Of a DNA stretch of 64,000 nucleotides, positions 12,290 through 23,369 are shown piece after piece. Source of the DNA: Monosiga brevicollis MX1 (Eukaryota > Opisthokonta > Choanoflagellata > Craspedida > Salpingoecidae); the NCBI RefSeq assembly GCF_000002865.3, contig NW_001865042.1, positions 5,588 to 69,587 on the forward strand. The letters are read 5' to 3'. Position 1 is the first letter of the stretch; every line of letters begins with the position of its first letter. A model generated the notes under the pieces. That model searched no databases, had not been told where the DNA came from, and worked only from the letters and a program-made list of their open reading frames with translations. Made by a program: the position numbers and the translations under genes.

Positions 12290-14440
12290 TCTGTTCAGAT
12301 TCTTTTTCATCATGATCAGTGGCAGCAGCACCATGGCCAGGGATGGCGTACATGAGCGGCTTGCGGTGGGACTTGGGGATTGAGAGGACATGGCCATGGA
12401 TTGGGATGAGAAAATTCCAAAAAAAAAAAAACAGTCTGAGTGACAACTTGGTTTACATGTTCGAATCGTAGTTCCTGAGAGCAAGTGCAGAGCGCCACAC
12501 CACACCAATGCCCAGATCTTAGAGATGGAGCGCTGGTGGAGCATCGCCGACGCCATGTGTTCGGGTCTGCGAGACCTGAGGCTAGAGCCAGAGGGATATG
12601 GGACTGGGAAAGGGCCTAGAGCTACAGCTCTTTCACATGGTTACAGCACGGGAAATTATCACAACAACTACAAAATAAAGTGACATCTGCACTCTGCGGC
12701 CGCCACTCTTGTCCAAGGTCAGCTTCGACGGGACTGTGCGAATGTGTCTAGTCGGTCCAATAGAGACGTCGAGGCGAAAGGGATTTCTTTGTTCAATGTA
12801 ATTGAAGGTCGAGCGCAAGCACAAGTTATCGGGCTTCCTCTAACCGGCGAATAGCCGCTTGAACTTGGCGCGTGTGATGGTCCTCCTCGCCCAGCGTCGC
12901 CAATCGGATCGTCAGGGCCTTGTTGAAGTACTCGAGCGCTTGCTCGTGCTGGTTCTGGTTGTTATAGACAAGGGCCATGCTGTGGTAGGTGGTCGCCGTG
13001 GAGGGGTGCGCCTCACCCAGCGTCAACGATTGAATCGTCAGGGCCTTGTCGTAGTACTCGAGCGCCTTGTCGTCCTGGCGCTGCTCTTTGTAGAGGCCGG
13101 CCATGTTGTTGTAGGTGGCGGCCGTGTTCGGATGCTCCTCACCCAGCGTCGCCAACTTGATCGCCAGGGCCTTGCCGTGGCACTCGAGCGCCTTGTCGTT
13201 CTGACCCTGCTTCTTGTAGACACCGGCCATGCCAATGTAGGTGGTGGCCGTGTGGGGGTGCGCCTAGCCCAGCGTCGCCAAATATAGCGTCAGGGCCTTG
13301 CCGTAGTACTCGAGCGCCTTGTCGTACTGGCCCTGCTTGTTGTAGATAAGGGCCATGCCATTGTAGGTGCTGGATGCAACCGGGTGCTCCTCACCCAGCG
13401 TTGCAAATGTGATCTTCAAGTCTTTGCTGTAGTACTCGAGCGCCTTGTCGTACTGGCCCTGGTTGTCGTAGACACCGGCCATGTTGTTGTATGTGGTGGC
13501 TGTGTCTGGATTTGCCTCGCCCAGCGTCGCCAATCGAATCATGAAGTACTCGAGTGCCTGCTCGTACTGGCCCTGCTTGTTGTAGACACCGGCCATGCCA
13601 TGGTAGGTGGTGGCCGTGTCCGGGTGCGCGTCGCTCAGCGTTGCCAATCGGATCTTCAACGCCTTGCCGTAGTACTTGAGCGCTTGCTCATACTCGCCAA
13701 AGTCCATAAAAAAAACTTGCAATCTGCATGCAAAAACTTGCAAATCCCACCCCTTCACCGTCCTCCACCTCTCGCGCTCTGGCCGCCACAAGCGCCTGCT
13801 CCAGGCACCACGCCCGCAGCTGCGCCTTGATTCGGGCGTTGAGTTCCGTAAAGCCCAACGTCGCCTCCACCGTCTTGAAGATCATGGCCCGGTCGCTGGC
13901 CTTGAACGCCTCGGTCTTTTACACCTGCACGCGCACAAGCATGTCCATCACTTCGTCACTGTCCTTTGCCAAAGCGTCCACAAACCCGTCGACCTCGGCC
14001 TTGGGCAGCCGAATGTCCAGCTGCACCTGCCCGTTCAAGGCGTTCATCATTTCAAACAGGCACCAGGCCCGCGTCATGGGCACGGGGTCGCGCCAGGGGC
14101 TCATCACCAGCAACACCCGCCCAATCACCTTGAAGTTCTCCTGAAACGTGTTGCACCACCTGCCACATCCAAGGCCGTCAGTGACACGGCCAGCCAGCAA
14201 CCCGACAACACCACGAAACGCACCACTCGTAAGGGAAGTCGGCAGCAGCGTGCTGGTTGTCGGGGATGAGATTGAGCCAGTAGTAGGCGCCCGGCGCCTC
14301 CGTGCGCTTGTGGTACAGTACCGTGGCGAGGGTCGTGGCAAAGCTATACTTCCAGGCGTGTGAGACGAACACGGTGGCCAGCGCCAGGTGGGGCCGCTGT
14401 GCAGGGTCTTCGAGGAGCAGGTCGACCCAGACGCAGGCGC
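12290..14440. repeat. Inverted duplication, left arm
   Basis: The reverse complement of this stretch aligns with about 26310-29095. The match covers the TPR gene, its downstream flank (TTACATTGAACAAAG, CCGACTAGACAC, GTAGTTGTTGTG) and a distal stretch (ATCCATGGCCATGTCCTCTCG...GCAAGCCGCTCATG). The left arm ends abruptly at a TTAGGG array. Arms are diverged and edges approximate. Confidence 0.75.
12826..14440 (-). pseudogene. Truncated SHAW/TIR-like plus TPR gene (broken copy)
   Basis: This is the paralogue of the gene at 26019-28550. The 5' part is missing: homology starts at (A)CVWVDLLLEDP next to the TTAGGG array. It then continues through FVSHAWKYSF, the RAWCLFEMMNAL block and about seven kinesin-light-chain-type TPRs (A-TYN-MA-VY--QGQYDKALEYY-KAL) to a shared end (VQAAIRRLEEAR). 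Lesions seen: an in-frame TAA at 13919-13921 where the sister gene has His, a frame change near 13710-13750, an incomplete TPR near 13540, and a TAG at 13264-13266 where the repeat consensus has GAG. This is a host gene copy that can no longer give the full protein. Confidence 0.85.
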
Positions 14441-14467
14441 GGGTTAGGGCTAGGGTTAGGGTTAGAG
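14441..14467 (+). repeat. Interstitial telomere-type array (TTAGGG) at a gene breakpoint
   Basis: About four units of TTAGGG, one with a substitution (GGGTTAGGGCTAGGG...). The array begins at a GGG shared with the TPR gene sequence, exactly where homology to the sister copy stops. The G-rich strand runs rightward, the orientation expected if the sequence to the left had once been capped by a telomere. TTAGGG is the usual repeat in animals and their relatives (known). Confidence 0.8.
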
Positions 14468-14491
14468 TTCGCGGTGTTGGGAGCTGGATAC

Positions 14492-14719
14492 TCAGAGCAC
14501 AGGGAGCTTGCAAAACTCAGCTAGCGCTCGAAGTATTTCAACCCCATTTTTCAGCACTCGCGTGTCGCCGCCCGTCAACGTGATGTTGATAAATTGTCCT
14601 GATGCGTCCGTCTCAACGATGGTGTGGCCGGCCACAGCGGCGTCAACCGCCGTTGTACCTATCCCCACAAGCAGGCCGCAAACAATCCAACGCAGCATCA
14701 CGACGGCGTTGTGCATCAT
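14492..14719 (-). CDS. Possible 5' fragment of a secreted or surface protein
   Basis: A 75-aa frame starts with ATG and a good signal-peptide pattern (short N-region, then LRWIVCGLLVGIGTTAVDA), followed by a Thr/Gly-rich extracellular-looking stretch (TIVETDASGQFINITLTGG). It reads toward the TTAGGG array and stops about 25 bp before it. No family is recognised. It may be the first exon of a gene whose remainder was lost at the breakpoint, or a short ORF of no meaning. Confidence 0.35.
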   Translation of the reverse strand: MMHNAVVMLRWIVCGLLVGIGTTAVDAAVAGHTIVETDASGQFINITLTGGDTRVLKNGVEILRALAEFCKLPVL

Positions 14720-14857
14720 CCGATCGATCCGATCGCGTCGCGTACGGAAAGTTCATCCGATCCACTGCTGCAAAGTAACGCAAGGCGTTGTGTAATCCAA
14801 CAATTTGATACTAACCAAAAGAGGTTGTTCTGACATGCAAACACCCTAACTGACACT

Positions 14858-15213
14858 CTTTGTCTCGGTCTCTATCTCTATCTCTGTCTCTGGTCTCTCT
14901 ATCTCAGTCTCCATCTCCATCTCTATCTCTGTCTCTGTCTCTGTTTCTGCCTCTGCCTCTGTCTCTATCACTCTCTCCATCTCTGTCTCTGTCTCTGTCT
15001 CTGTCTCTGTCTCTGTCTCTGTCTCTGTCTCTGTCTCTGTCTCTGTCTCTGTCTCTGTCTCTGTCTCTGTCTCTGTCTCTGTCTCTATCTCTGTCTCTAT
15101 CTCTGTCTCTTTCCCTGTCTCTGTCTCTGTCTCTGTCTCTATCTCTGTCTCTTTCCCTGTCTCTGTCTCTGTCTCTATGTCTGTCTCTATGTCTGTCTCT
15201 GACACTACCTTTG
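14858..15213. repeat. CTCTGT hexanucleotide microsatellite
   Basis: About 350 bp of nearly pure CTGTCT/CTCTGT with CTCTAT and CTTTCC interruptions. Frames across it (Ser-Leu or Glu-Thr) are repeat products. It lies just 3' of ankyrin gene B. Confidence 0.95.
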
Positions 15214-15481
15214 TCTCGGGACTCTCTGGCTCTTTTGCCGGAGCCACCTCAAAAAAGGGCCAGCTGATCACCCATGCTAGTATCAGCATGCTTCAACCTG
15301 GCTGAATGATGACAGCCGGATCAGACACGGATACAACGAGTGAATTAACACTCCCATCAAAAGCGGTGGAGATAGCTGTAAAACCTCAGACAGCACCCTG
15401 TCGTCATCAATTACAATTGCCAGGGTCAGTCGTGACCAAACAGCACCAGACCTGCGCCAATGCTTATCCCGATACAACTCC

Positions 15482-18039
15482 TCAGAAGGGGTGTGCACCA
15501 GCCATGAGAGGCGTCTGGTGTTCTGCTTCTTGAATCTTGCGAAGAATATGCTTGATGTCATTGAACGCACGCATCTCAAAGGCGATTGGCTTCACGCGCC
15601 AGCCCACACCAAAAAGAACCGCAACCGAAGCATCGCAGAATCTTTTCTGCTCGGCCAGGATTACGGCTTGAACTACAGCCGTTCAAAACTATTATGAGCA
15701 TTGCGAGACAGACGATTTGAAGATCGGCATCTCACCTCGCGGCCACGGGCTTGCTTGCAACCTGGGCCGACGGCTGACGCGAAGCATTTCGATAATCAAC
15801 TGATGCCAGAGCGCATAGAGAATCAACGTTAAGTTACGAGAAGCCACAGTACAAGCTTGGGCAAACTTCCTACCTCCGCATCGATCCAGCGAATGCCGAA
15901 AAGGTAATCAAGAGGGCTTTGTTGATCCTACATTGCCAGTGTAAGTTTTGATCAGTTTGACCTTGACCCCAGGCATCGAAGATGAAACTCAAACATAATA
16001 TCATTGGATAAACAGCCTCGGCAAAAGATCTGAGCCAATAAACAAGTTGCAAATTCAAAACGCATATTCCAAGCAGAGGGGAAACCCAAGCCAGTCTCTT
16101 GGAAAACTGACTGCATTCAACGCGTCAACATCTGCACCGCGCTTCAGAAGTATGGGCAGAATACTGGTAGAACCTCGACGGCAAGCCGCATGAAGAGGCG
16201 TCGAGTTGCTCTGTCGAACCAGCATGTAAGGCCAAATCAAGCAAGTCGTTCGAGCGCAGAAACAGCCAGGAAAATAAAGATCAAACATATCAGGCAACAT
16301 TTTCATAGACAGAAAAAGGTAAAGGTACTGACGTTGTCCTTGCTTTTGATGTCAGCACCACGCTGGATCAGTATTTCCACCACGTCTGCACGATCGTGTT
16401 CGCACGCAAGATGGAGGGATGTTTTACCATCCTGTGGGATGATACCACCACCGCATCACACATGCAATGCAGCATCGTCATACATCGTACAGTAGCGGGA
16501 TGAGCCATTTGTTCGCATGTCTGTTGGGTGTATTAGCAACCCAGCACCAAAAGAGAGAAAGAGCAACTGAAGACGAACAAAAGGACAAGGCTGAAGATAC
16601 CAACGTTGGATTTGACTTCAAGATTCACGTTGCGCCTCAACAGAATCTCCACTACCTCGACATTACCGTTGCTGGATGCATGGTGCAGTGGTGTATCGCC
16701 ATTCTGGCGGGGGCATGCCGTCCCATCACCACCATCGTGACCACACGTCCAGTCACAGCATGAACGTGTCCCACGGTGTCAAGACATTTTTGGTACCAGT
16801 GAGTTAATCAGCAGCATGCAAACCAACAAAGAGAAGTGAGAAGTGCGATCTGGCACCATAGAGCAGCTCTGACGTTATTCTTGGCTTCGGCGTCAACGCT
16901 GAATTCCAACAGCATCTTTGCCACGTCCGTGTGACCGTAAAGGCAGGCCATGTGTAGTGGAGTATCGCCATTCTGTGGGTTATCCCACCACCCAGGCGCA
17001 ATATAACCAGGCAGCATCATAATGAGTCTTTGATATATTATTATCACCATATGTCGATGCAACGAAAGAGAGAGGAGGACAGTCAGAGAGTGAAGAAGAG
17101 AGTGATAGCCCACCGGCCAGCAAGCCAGCTCGACAAAGATCGGGATAGGGACAGAGACAGGAAAAAGAAAAACGAGATCAGCATAAGAGAGTAGCAGCTG
17201 CAAGGGGTGAAGGAAGGTACTGACATTGCCTTTGGCTTTGGCGTCAGCGCCGTGCCTTAACAGTCTCTCCACCACCTCGACAAAACCTCCTTCGCAGGCG
17301 GAATGCAGTGGGGAGCTGCCCTGTAGTTTGGTTGACAATTGCAGGTTCGGCATCATCATGAATCCCACAAGATGACAAGTTGGTCGTTGCACCAGCAGCT
17401 GATGCAGACCATCGGAGAGAAACAGAAAATGATTGACCATTCTTACGACTAGTGATTGAGCATTCACATCAACTTCATGCTCCAACAGGACATCGACGAC
17501 CTTCACGCGACCACAACCGCAAGCAGCGTGCAGTGGTGTCCAGTGACCCTGTGAATTGGCCCACCGCAAACACGTCAGGGCGGGCATCACAAAGTCCAGC
17601 ACTCTTCGCATGTTTCATCGTTGGCCAAGCAAGGTCCTCAGCAAGAAAGACAAATTGTGGTCAAACTCGAGTCGCGGATCATCTTCACAAGCGTGACAAA
17701 CTTTGCTCAACGCTCGAGCATCGGCGCCGTGCTTCAACATGATTAACGCCACCTCGAAGAAACCTCGTCGGCAGGAAGAGAACAGTCGTGTACACCCGAC
17801 CTGTGACCACACGCAGCAATGCAGCATCATCGGGCAAGCTCCAAAGTGTACCCCAGATCGCCACGTCACAAGATCCTTATCATCCAGAATTTGGTACAAT
17901 CAATTGGCGTGCGTACCCCATTCCTTTCTTGGACAACGGATCGGATACGTTGAGGCTCCCAACTGGTCAGCAGCTCCAACATTCTTGAAAGGTCGCGTGA
18001 AATGCACGCAGCCCACAACTCCTCTGCGTCCGAGCTCAA
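15482..18039 (-). CDS. Ankyrin-repeat protein B (seven single-exon repeats; initiator codon TTG)
   Basis: Eleven exons close to 373 aa: 18039-17917, 17800-17702, 17548-17450, 17320-17225, 16972-16874, 16703-16605, 16430-16332, 16210-16112, 15928-15875, 15799-15736, 15672-15482. Six ankyrin exons are 99 bp and one is 96 bp, all phase 0. The 54-bp, 64-bp and terminal exons match those of A and C in phase. The terminal module reads VQAVILAEQKRF...FNDIKHILRK. No internal stop was found. At the position of the start ATG of A and C this copy has TTG, and the next in-frame codons upstream give no ATG. Either initiation is non-ATG, or a different first exon is used, or the copy is silent. Divergence from A and C is much greater than between A and C. 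Confidence 0.75.
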
Positions 18040-18069
18040 CTGACATTCTTCGTGCTCGATTCTGCGCCC

Positions 18070-19590
18070 TGCACATCACCTAGCCCTGTCCCGATCTGTC
18101 AAACACAGAATAATGATATTGTTATCATTATTATTAAATGTCGAAAGGACCCACGGCAAAAGGAACATGCGCCAAACGGCAGCCGATCAGCCAACCTTGT
18201 TCACCCTGCACAGGCCGATAAAACACAGTGGGCTTGTCACCGGCGATCCGTCGCAAAAGAGTTGTGTTGTTGTTAGCCCAGCGCACCACGCGGACTGCAA
18301 TCGTTGACAGGATGAGTCGCAGTGACGACGCCCCTCACCCCCCCAAAAAACAAAAAAAAACGCAGCACGTCCAATCACCCTCAACCGGACGTCCCGGCGT
18401 TGCCACGGCATACTCACGAGACGCACACCAAGCAACCAGCGTCTTGCCAACGATTCATCAAAGCTAGACCACGCGATATCAAACTGCACGCAAGCAAAGT
18501 GCCCGAAACACCACCGATGAAAAATGCCAGTGAAGAAGAAACCGATTTACATGTACATCCGGATGTACAAGTACCAAACAACATTACATGAACGTGCCTT
18601 TTTAAAAAAAAACAAAAAAAGACACAAGCAAGCTTATGAGCAAACAAGCGTACAAGCACACAAGCTTACAAGCACACAAGCTTTCAAGTACCACAGCAGC
18701 TTCTCGAGCATTGCGAGGCGGTGCTGTCTTCTGGCTGCCTGCAACTTGGAATGCATTCTTCTCAGCGTTTTTTTCACATGTCACTGCCAAATCTCACCGC
18801 TTATCTTCTCCTGATGATGAACTTTGATTGCAAGCACGTAGCGTCCCTCGGTCGACCCGGCTCCTCCCAGCAAACAAGGGCTGCGTAGAGGACTGCTGAT
18901 GTACACCAAGACTTGCCAGAGCCACTGTTGTTGAAGAAAAGCTGCATGTTTGATAAAGAGCGCGACCAGGGTGGTTGGCAAACCAGCGCTAGTTGTCTTG
19001 GCTTCACCAAACCAGTGGCAGGATCACTTGCGACGCGCTCCGAGCCTGGCAAAGAAGTCAGTGCGCACTTTTGACGCCGGCCCTGGTTTCCTTCTTGTGA
19101 CAAAGTGAAGATCACCGAGGGTTTGAAGCCAAAAGGCCTTTTAACTTGTCGAAAAAGGGCCGTCTTAGGCCATGGCTTTATAATTGCCAATGCGAGTGGC
19201 CAAGGGCAGGCATGAGAGTTTCGTTAAATGAAAAGCTTAATTTGGAAAGTAGAGGTCCAAACCAAGCAGGTTGTTAACGTAATACCGGACGGCAATGCGC
19301 AGAGACTGACACGCAACACAAAAGTCCATTCACACGTACGCAGGCGGTTCAGTAGACGATCAACTCTGCATAGATCTGAGCGTTTCCAAAGATGACGATT
19401 TCACGCGAATCAACCAAGTCGTACCTGTGAAGAGATGGCAGACGCGGTGAGGTCGAGAAAACGGGTGTGTTGGGCTGACTGTTTTGCTCTCGAATTCTGA
19501 GCAGCTGCTGCCTTGACCAGCAATTGAGCCGCGTGATCGCTCGTCACGATTGCTGGCCAGCTGGGCATTCCAGAGCAGATGGCGGAGCGA
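18070..19590. other. Intergenic, no supported gene
   Basis: No frame shows a domain or paralogue match. It holds short A-runs, a repeat around AAGCACACAAGCTT at 18640-18690, and a near-palindrome TTACATGTACATCCGGATGT at 18548 onward. An ORF at 18801-19190 on the minus strand has no recognisable features. Confidence 0.55.
18548..18573. repeat. Near-perfect palindrome around ACATCCGGATGT
   Basis: The two halves of TACATGTACATCC / GGATGTACAAGTA pair with one mismatch. A 21-bp segment starting at 18548 recurs as an exact reverse complement at 25743-25763. Function unknown. Confidence 0.6.
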
Positions 19591-22010
19591 ACGCGTCTCG
19601 CGCTCACGATGTTGGTGCTTCTTGTGCTTCTTCTTGTTTATTTTATTTTATTTTTTTTTTTTTTTCAGTTTGCGCTTGCGCTGGTCACTCCACGGGCGAG
19701 CCGGAGCGAGTTTGATGCGGCTCAGCGTGCTCGTGATGGTGCTGACTGTTTGGCTGCCTTGTGGTGTCATTGATCACCGAGCCCCTTTGAATCACTTTCA
19801 ACGAAGGGAATAAGGTAGTGTAGGAGCAAGCACCAGACATACATCTACTGCATTCAATTGCCACACTACCCCAGCGTTGCCGATATCGAACTCTTCTGCT
19901 TCAAACGGCTGGCAAATCCGGCCCTACCCGGTGACTTTATTGTCTATTTGCATAGTAATCGACAAGCGCACCACGAGCGTCACACCCTTCAACTTGCAAG
20001 TGCAGCGTAAGTGGCGGACGTTAGAGCGGCCACGCAGTCACACAGGGTTTGTAGGTCTTGGATATTGAACAATTGAGGGTCCACGCGCCAACCGACGTCA
20101 CAGAGAACAGCAGCAGCGCACCGCCAGCGTCTGGTCTGCTCCGCATGAATCAAGCCTTGGACTGGCACCACGGTGAAAAATCCGATGAGAACAAGCCAAT
20201 GCGAACAATGACATGGGAATCAGGTTCGCACCATCGGGATTGGAAGTTTGGTAGGAGCAAGGGGTACGCGTTGCGCACAATAGCTCTACAACCACCTATA
20301 AAGTGAAACAAATTCATCGGTAAGCAAGCTTGCCTCTGCAATCAGGACCGCAAATAAAAAAAAAAAGGACCCACCTCCAGCTCGATGTGAGCCCTGCAAA
20401 GGAGCAGATCCAAGGGCCGTGTACCGTTCTGCCAGCCATCAGGTATCAAGCGCCGGTGTAGCAGAGGAGCGGAGAAGCATGGCACCGTGGTGAAGAGCTT
20501 ACAAGATCGCTAGCATCTGGGTCGACACCATGCCGCAAGAGTAGGTGGATACCCTCTCGGCTGGCAGAGACGCCGGTGCAGGCTGCGTGGAGAGGGGTTT
20601 GGCCGCCCTGTATGATAATCAATGTTCGGAAACATGAGGCACATTTTTTTTTCAAGTATGGCGGGATACAACTGAAGAAACGGCCACCAAAAGCCGCTTG
20701 CGCGTGCGAGAGAGGCAGAGGCGCGATGGCAAGGGATGGGATAGTGCTCGATGTGAAGTCACAACATCAGCGACAACGGGCGGACGGAACACGAGGGAAG
20801 GACAGGGGTAGGGGGGAAAGAAGACAAGGGGGGGGGGGGGGGAGAGGGGAGTACTGTACTGACGATGGTCTTGGCTTCAGCATCAGCACCGTGCTTCAAC
20901 AGCATCTCCACCACCTCGACATGACCGTTGATGCAGGCCCGGGACAGTGGTGTATCGCCAACCTGTAGGAAGATGCATACGCATCATGTACATGTATGCA
21001 CCATCATAGGGGGATAAAGGGAAGAAGAGGGGGGCACCGTACTGACGATGCTCTTGGCTTCAGCATCAACACCGTGCTTCAACAATGTCTCCACCACCTC
21101 AACTTGACCGTTAGAGCAGGCATGGAGCAGTGGTGTATCCCCACCCTGTGGGATGATGCAACAGCATGGCGTACAGGTTCATCATCATCACCATCATCGT
21201 GTGGTACGCTGCATCCTCACAGAGGGCAGTAAAGGGGGAAAGAGGGAGGTACTGTACTGACGTTGTCCTTCGTTTCAGCATCAACACCGTGCTTCAACAG
21301 CATCTCCACCACCTTGTCATGACCATTCATGCAGGCATGGTCCAGTGCTGTATAGCCCCACTGTGGAATGATGCAAACATGCCGTCCCGTGATATACCGT
21401 AACGTCACCACATCAGTGACACATTTTCAGACAGCATCATACCTAACAACATACCACGTACCTCATCTTTGTATTGGGCAGCATCTCGAATACGCTGTGG
21501 GTCCCAACTGGTCAACAGCTGCAGCGCCTCGTGTGGATCTGGTGAATCACACGCCCAGTACAGCTGCTCTCCATCATCACTCATGGTATCGGTATCATCC
21601 GCAACAATCACATGAGCCCCCTCCAAGAACAACTCGTCTGATAACCCAAAAATTCGGGTTGGGGTTTGACCTGTGTGCGAAGTTTCCAAAACGGCAGCCG
21701 GTCAGCGGGCTTTTGTTCTTCGCTGCCTGATGCAACAAACAACTCCCCTCTGCCCAAAAGGCCTTGGTCACGTTCGCGAGCACAGGAGTACTTGTTTGCC
21801 CAAGCGCACTGACGACTTTGAGGCGAGATCAGTGGAGTGGCCTCGTGAACATGTAAAAAAAAAAGGCAGATGCGCGCAGCCAGACGTTCTAGCGTCACCA
21901 CAGTCCCGATCAGGAGAGCCCCGTACGAAGCCCAATCAGTCACCACACCCAAAGCAAGGCACGTCGAGCAGCCTCCCGATGCCTGATGCCAAGACCGATG
22001 CCAAATAGGG
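19590..22010. repeat. Segmental duplication, copy 2 (ankyrin gene C block)
   Basis: Direct-orientation partner of 8350-11350, covering gene C and both flanks. It contains two fewer 99-bp ankyrin exons than copy 1. Confidence 0.75.
19989..21584 (-). CDS. Ankyrin-repeat protein C (three single-exon repeats)
   Basis: Eight exons close in frame to 271 aa: 21584-21462, 21360-21262, 21145-21047, 20962-20864, 20607-20503, 20428-20375, 20295-20232, 20161-19989. Exon 1 (41 aa, [10 protein letters not shown]...AAQYKDE) is nearly that of gene A. Three 99-bp phase-0 exons each give one 33-aa ankyrin repeat. Then come the 105-bp exon ([10 protein letters not shown]), the 54-bp half repeat ([10 protein letters not shown]), the 64-bp exon and the terminal module ([13 protein letters not shown]...[10 protein letters not shown]). 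Every exon has a same-phase counterpart in gene A, so A and C differ only by repeat-exon number and point changes. An in-frame upstream codon could extend the N-terminus, but homology with A supports the ATG at 21584. Confidence 0.85.
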
Positions 22011-22153
22011 GAACAAGAACAAGAAGGGTAAAAGCCACAAACAGCCAAATGCCAAAAAAAGATGAAGAAGGAAAATGCAAAAAAAACACACGTTTACACC
22101 ACCTTTCTATTCTTGTTTTTGCGTGTTTTTGCTTGTGTTGGAGAATAGTCATA

Positions 22154-22515
22154 CGAGCAGATTCTGAAGCACCGCAAAACTGGGGCTTGTACCGTCCAAG
22201 CGTGCTGCCGCTTTGCCAGGCATGGCAGCTGGAAAGCAATCCAAGCCTTTTCCGAGCAGGGTCTGAAGCACCGCAAAACTGGGGCTCGTACCGTCCAAGC
22301 GTGCTGCCGCTTTGCCAGGCATGGCAGCTGGAAAGCAATCCAAGCCTTTTCCGAGCAGGGTCTGAAGCACCGCAAAACTGGGGCTCGTACCGTCCATGCG
22401 TACTGCCGCTTTGCCAGTCATGGCAGCTGGAAAGCAAGCCAAGCCTTTTCCGAGCAGGGTCTGAAGCACCGCAAAACTGGGGCTTGTACCGTCCACGGGT
22501 GCTGGCCCTTTGCTA
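22154..22515. repeat. 99-bp minisatellite array
   Basis: CTGAAGCACCGCAAAACTGG starts at 22164, 22263, 22362 and 22461, an exact 99-bp period, with very few differences among copies. Because 99 is divisible by three, frames are periodic: the minus strand reads a 33-aa unit (GTSPSFAVLQTLLGKG / FPAAMPGKAA) without stop for 115 codons, and the plus strand is also open. Diverged copies lie at 12060-12230 and 29436-29525. Not an ankyrin sequence despite the same period. Confidence 0.9.
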
Positions 22516-22519
22516 GAAG

Positions 22520-23369
22520 CCCGTTCGCTGCCGATGCAGCCCCTCCAGTCATATGAATCTTTTTCCCATCGTACGAATGCGAGCGAGCTTTGAGATCATG
22601 GCGACTCGCCTCCAAAAAAAAAAGTAGCGAGCAGCATCATTTGCCCTTTTTGTCGCTCCAACTGACCACCACGGCTAGAAGCTTATGACCTCCACTGTAT
22701 TCCGAAAGCCCGACTGGGGAGGCCCAGATCTTCGCACAGCAGCAGCCCATATCCTGGCAGAGCGCCCATATCGATCAATACCTCTTCAAGAAGCAAACAA
22801 GAAAGGAGATTGGATCTGAATTTAATGCTGAGATGAGCCACATTTTGCAAGCCACTGGCGATGTTGTATTGCCGATTGTCCAGGTTGCCCTTGTGGTGGT
22901 GTCGATGATCGAGTCTAGAGGACTTTTCCTTCAAAGTTCACCCTGAAAAGTTGTCAACCGGGCCAAATCGCGCTGATTGACCTTGAAAAACATAGCATGC
23001 CCTGAAAGCTCGTCAGTGGCTCGACCCTGACCTTGCTCTTGACAAGGTCCGGGAGCAGGTAACCTGTTGCAATGCCCTTATATGCAAAACAAATAGATGG
23101 TGTATTTGTCGCCACGCAGCGAGGGGGCTAATCATCTTTGAGCTTCGAGGACTCGTGCCTTCAATTTTTTTTGTAGCGACGGCACAGAGAAACGGGTGCG
23201 AGCTTCCGGGCATGGCCATGGCGTTCCATAATAGAACAACAACGACAGCGAGAAGCAAGATTCAAGCCAAAGGTATGGGACACCGGCTGACTTTGGCGCT
23301 CATCTACGTGTTTCCGGTGAGAGTCCCATCTAGGTTGAGAAGGCGTTCACGGGCGTCGCAGGTGGCGGA
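22520..23369. other. Intergenic, no supported gene
   Basis: Short frames only. A minus-strand frame at 22683-22934 is hydrophobic and leucine-rich in part but has no recognised family or splice partners. Confidence 0.5.
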
